Assembly (NCBI RefSeq): GCF_002101585.1
Contig: NZ_LQOT01000076.1
Coordinates: forward strand, 186,001-250,000
From: Mycolicibacter engbaekii
GTDB taxonomy: Bacteria; Actinomycetota; Actinomycetes; Mycobacteriales; Mycobacteriaceae
Reading direction: 5' to 3'
Length of the DNA: 64,000 nt
The number at the start of each line of letters is the position of its first letter. Position 1 is the stretch's first letter. Position numbers and translations under genes: made by a program. Below, one piece after another: positions 61,322 to 64,000 of the stretch. The notes beneath the pieces are model-generated. The model was not told where the DNA came from and ran no database searches. It worked only from the letters and a program-made list of their open reading frames with translations.

Positions 61322-61327
61322 TAGAGT
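61322..61327 (+). promoter_or_regulatory. -10 box for leaderless cysG mRNA
   Basis: TAGAGT immediately after the second repeat copy, 6 nt before GTG 61334. Confidence 0.6.
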
Positions 61328-61333
61328 TACCGG

Positions 61334-62548
61334 GTGACCGAGAACCCCTACCTGGCCGGTTTACGGTTGGCCGGCCGCAAAGTCGTCGTCGTGGGCGCGG
61401 GCAGCGTTGCGCAACGCCGGCTGCCGCTGTTGGTGGACAGCGGTGCCGAGGTGACGGTGATCGCACCCAGCGCCACTCCGGCGGTCGAAGCGCTGGACGG
61501 GCGCCGGCCCGGCATCACGCTGGTCTCGCGCACCTATCGTGACGGGGATCTGGCCGGGGCGTGGTACGCAATCGCCGCCACCGACGACCCGGAGGTCAAC
61601 GCGGCCGTCGTGGCCGAGGCCGATGGGCGCCAGATCTTCTGTGTGCGTGCCGATCGGGCCGTCGACGGGTCCGCAGTCACCCCGGCCACCTTCGGCTATT
61701 CCGGTTTGTCGGTGGGCGTGCTGGCCGGTGGCGAGCACAACCGGTCGGCGGCTATTCGCTCGGCCATCCGGGAGGCCCTGCAGGACGGCACCATCACCGA
61801 GGCGCAGGCCGCCGCCGATGTGGTGCGCGGCGGCGTGGCACTGGTGGGCGGTGGCCCCGGCGATCCGGAGCTGATCACGGTGCGCGGGCGCCGCATGCTC
61901 TTCCACGCCGACGTGGTGGTGGCCGACCGGCTGGCCCCGCCCGAGCTGCTCGCCGAGCTGTCGCCGAACGTCGAAGTCGTCGACGCGGCCAAGATCCCCT
62001 ATGGCCGGGCGATGGCCCAGGACGCCATCAACGCGCTGCTGATCGATCGCGCCAGGGCCGGCAAATTCGTGGTGCGGCTCAAAGGCGGCGACCCGTTCGT
62101 CTTCGCCCGCGGCTACGAAGAGGTTCAGGCCTGCGCCGAAGCCGGTGTTCCCGTGACCGTTGTGCCGGGTGTGACCAGTGCCATAGCGGTACCGGCCCTG
62201 GCCGGTGTGCCCGTCACTCATCGCGCCGTGAACCACGAGTTTGTGGTGGTCAGCGGCCACGTTGCCCCTGACGATCCCGAATCGTTAGTGAATTGGGACG
62301 CCCTGGCCGCGATGCGCGGAACCATCGTGCTGCTGATGGCGATCGAGCGCATCGAACAATTCAGCGCGATCCTGCAAAAGGGCGGCCGACCTGCGGATAC
62401 ACCGGTTCTGGTAGTGCAACACGGCACCACCCCCGCCCAGCACACGCTGCGCGCGACCCTGGCCGACGCGCCCGAGAAAATCCGCGCCGAGGGCATCCGA
62501 CCTCCCGCAATCGTGATTATCGGGGCGGTCGCGGACTTCGGGGTTTAA
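61334..62548 (+). CDS. cysG: Siroheme synthase CysG (multifunctional)
   Basis: 404 residues. N-terminal precorrin-2 dehydrogenase/ferrochelatase part (VVVVGAGSVAQRRLPLLVDSGAEVTVIAP), C-terminal uroporphyrinogen-III methyltransferase part with VALVGGGPGDPELITVRG, RLKGGDPFVFARGYEEV and PGVTSAIAVPALAGVPVTHR. Makes siroheme for sulfite and nitrite reductases. In M. tuberculosis, cobO and cobB precede cysG; they are absent from this stretch. Confidence 0.93.
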   Translation: MTENPYLAGLRLAGRKVVVVGAGSVAQRRLPLLVDSGAEVTVIAPSATPAVEALDGRRPGITLVSRTYRDGDLAGAWYAIAATDDPEVNAAVVAEADGRQIFCVRADRAVDGSAVTPATFGYSGLSVGVLAGGEHNRSAAIRSAIREALQDGTITEAQAAADVVRGGVALVGGGPGDPELITVRGRRMLFHADVVVADRLAPPELLAELSPNVEVVDAAKIPYGRAMAQDAINALLIDRARAGKFVVRLKGGDPFVFARGYEEVQACAEAGVPVTVVPGVTSAIAVPALAGVPVTHRAVNHEFVVVSGHVAPDDPESLVNWDALAAMRGTIVLLMAIERIEQFSAILQKGGRPADTPVLVVQHGTTPAQHTLRATLADAPEKIRAEGIRPPAIVIIGAVADFGV

Positions 62549-62582
62549 ACAGCTCTTAATATTTCCTGTAGGGTAGCCGGTT

Positions 62583-64000
62583 ATGACTGCACTCGATGAT
62601 GCAGGGCGGGTGACCGCACAGCGGTCCGAAAGTGCTGGCGGATCGGTTCCCACGGGGCGGTCCGGCTCCGATCTCGTGAGCTGGACCAGCAAATATGTCG
62701 CCTCCCGGCTGCCGTCCCGTCGCTTCATCTACGCCGTGATCGCCATCGGCGGCATGCAACTGCTGGCCACCATGGACAGCACCGTCGCCATCGTCGCGCT
62801 TCCTAAGATCCAGGACGACTTGGGCTTGTCCGACGCCGGTCGTGGCTGGGTGATCAGTGCTTACGTGCTGACCTTCGGTGGCCTGATGCTGCTCGGCGGG
62901 CGGCTCGGGGACACCATCGGCCGCAAGCGCACCTTCATCAGCGGGGTGGCGCTGTTCACCATCGCGTCTGTCCTGTGTGCCGTGGCCTGGGATGCCCCCA
63001 CGCTGGTGATCGCGCGGCTCCTGCAGGGCGTCGGCTCGGCCATCGCCTCGCCGACCGCACTGGCGCTGATTGCCACCACCTTCCCCAAGGGGCCGGCCCG
63101 CAATGCCGCCACCGCGATATTCGGCGCGATGACCGCCGTCGGATCGGTGATGGGCCTGGTGATCGGCGGCGCGCTGACCGAGGTGTCGTGGCGCCTGGCC
63201 TTCGGGATCAACGTGCCCATCGGTCTGCTGATGATCTACCTGGCCCGCACCGCGCTGACCGAGACCCACCGGGAGCGGATGAAGCTGGATGCCGCCGGCG
63301 CGCTGCTGGCCACGCTGGGCTGCACGGCGGCGGTGTTCGCCTTCACGATCGGTCCGGAGAAGGGCTGGGTCTCGGTCGTCACGATCGGCTCGGGCGTGCT
63401 GGCGATCGTGGCATTGCTCGCGTTCGCCGTGGTGGAACGCACCGCCGAGAACCCAGTGGTGCCGTTCAGCCTGTTCAAGGAGCGCAACCGGCTGCTGACC
63501 TTCGCGGCGATCTTCCTCGCCGGCGGCGTGCTGTTCACCTTGACCGTGACCATCGGTCTGTACGTGCAGGATCTGATGGGCTACTCGGCCCTGCGCGCCG
63601 GAGTCGGATTCATCCCATTCGTGATCGGCCTGGGGGTGGGCCTGGCGGCGTCCTCGCAGCTGGTGCGCCGGTTCCCACCCCGGGTGCTGGTGATCTCCGG
63701 CGGCGTCGTGTTGCTGGGCGCGATGATCTACGGCTCGACGATCAACCGGAACCTCCCGTACTTCCCGAACTTCGTCACGTTGATCGTGCTCGGTGGGCTC
63801 GGGATCGGCGTGATCGTGGTGCCGCTGACCCTGTCGGCGATCACCGGCGTGGGCTTCGACCAGATCGGCCCCACCTCGGCAATCGCCCTGATGCTGCAAA
63901 GCCTGGGTGGACCGATCGTGCTGGCGGTCATCCAGGCCGTGATCACCTCGCGCACCCTGTACCTCGGCGGCACCAACATGCCGGTCAAAACCATGAACCC
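62583..64000 (+). CDS. efpA: MFS efflux pump EfpA (3' end outside window)
   Basis: DHA2-type 14-helix drug:proton antiporter. 472 residues are visible and the frame is open to the right edge, so the C-terminus is missing. MQLLATMDSTVAIVALPKIQDDLG and LLGGRLGDTIGRKRTF are the typical motif A and motif C/D1 regions. ATG 62583 fits the family start, and a TAGGGT -10 lies 8 nt upstream. Confidence 0.93.
   Translation, partial: MTALDDAGRVTAQRSESAGGSVPTGRSGSDLVSWTSKYVASRLPSRRFIYAVIAIGGMQLLATMDSTVAIVALPKIQDDLGLSDAGRGWVISAYVLTFGGLMLLGGRLGDTIGRKRTFISGVALFTIASVLCAVAWDAPTLVIARLLQGVGSAIASPTALALIATTFPKGPARNAATAIFGAMTAVGSVMGLVIGGALTEVSWRLAFGINVPIGLLMIYLARTALTETHRERMKLDAAGALLATLGCTAAVFAFTIGPEKGWVSVVTIGSGVLAIVALLAFAVVERTAENPVVPFSLFKERNRLLTFAAIFLAGGVLFTLTVTIGLYVQDLMGYSALRAGVGFIPFVIGLGVGLAASSQLVRRFPPRVLVISGGVVLLGAMIYGSTINRNLPYFPNFVTLIVLGGLGIGVIVVPLTLSAITGVGFDQIGPTSAIALMLQSLGGPIVLAVIQAVITSRTLYLGGTNMPVKTMN

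Noticed and set aside
1..64000. tRNA, rRNA, CRISPR array, insertion sequence
   Set aside because: No cloverleaf-like sequence, regular spaced repeat array or transposase motif was recognised on reading.

Overview
This window comes from a high-GC mycobacterium. The evidence is adjacent PE and PPE genes, mycothione reductase, EfpA, GlnA4, Rip1 and a gene order that closely follows the Mycobacterium tuberculosis block from amt (Rv2920c) down to efpA (Rv2846c). PE/PPE genes of the SVP type suggest a slow-growing or terrae-like lineage, but species cannot be fixed from sequence alone. These gene-order comparisons are from memory, not from a search.

Layout. 1-2.4 kb: the nitrogen-sensing set amt (cut by the left edge), glnB and a glnD that ends after its nucleotidyltransferase half. 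2.4-5.7 kb: an insertion-like stretch with a small predicted exported protein and a PE-PPE pair. 5.7-25.6 kb: housekeeping core (ffh, amidohydrolase, dacB2, rpsP-khpA-rimM-trmD, lppW-like, rplS, lepB, rnhB, yraN, comM, dprA, viuB, a lactate-monooxygenase-like flavoenzyme, xerC, M23 protein, rpsB-tsf, then a strong terminator). 25.7-27.6 kb: amidase and MarR regulator. 27.6-35.0 kb: a seven-gene overlapping minus-strand operon for a membrane-bound complex I/hydrogenase-4-like machine headed by an ArsR regulator; its large subunit lacks all four nickel-ligand cysteines. 35.1-44.6 kb: pyrH-frr-cdsA-rlmN, an AraC/VOC pair, dxr-rip1-ispG and GNAT genes. 44.8-50.6 kb: penicillin-binding lipoprotein, DUF1707 protein, map, a small hydrolase-like protein and an orphan fatty-acyl-AMP ligase. 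50.7-55.0 kb: glnA4-puuD-aldehyde dehydrogenase-SDR, an overlapping set that looks like polyamine/GABA catabolism. 55.1-59.7 kb: minus-strand P450, acyl-CoA dehydrogenase and mycothione reductase. 59.8-64 kb: mqo, cysG and efpA (cut by the right edge).

Main points of interest are the truncated GlnD, the nickel-less Ehr-type complex and its position, a PE protein carrying a PPE-SVP-like C-terminus, a 118-residue exported protein with a symmetric four-cysteine motif, a 31-bp palindrome upstream of the P450 gene, a repeat family found at two intergenic places (one of them where cobalamin genes sit in M. tuberculosis), and many genes with a TANNNT -10 box 6-8 nt ahead of the start codon, which implies leaderless mRNAs. 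No tRNA, rRNA, CRISPR array, insertion sequence or prophage was seen.
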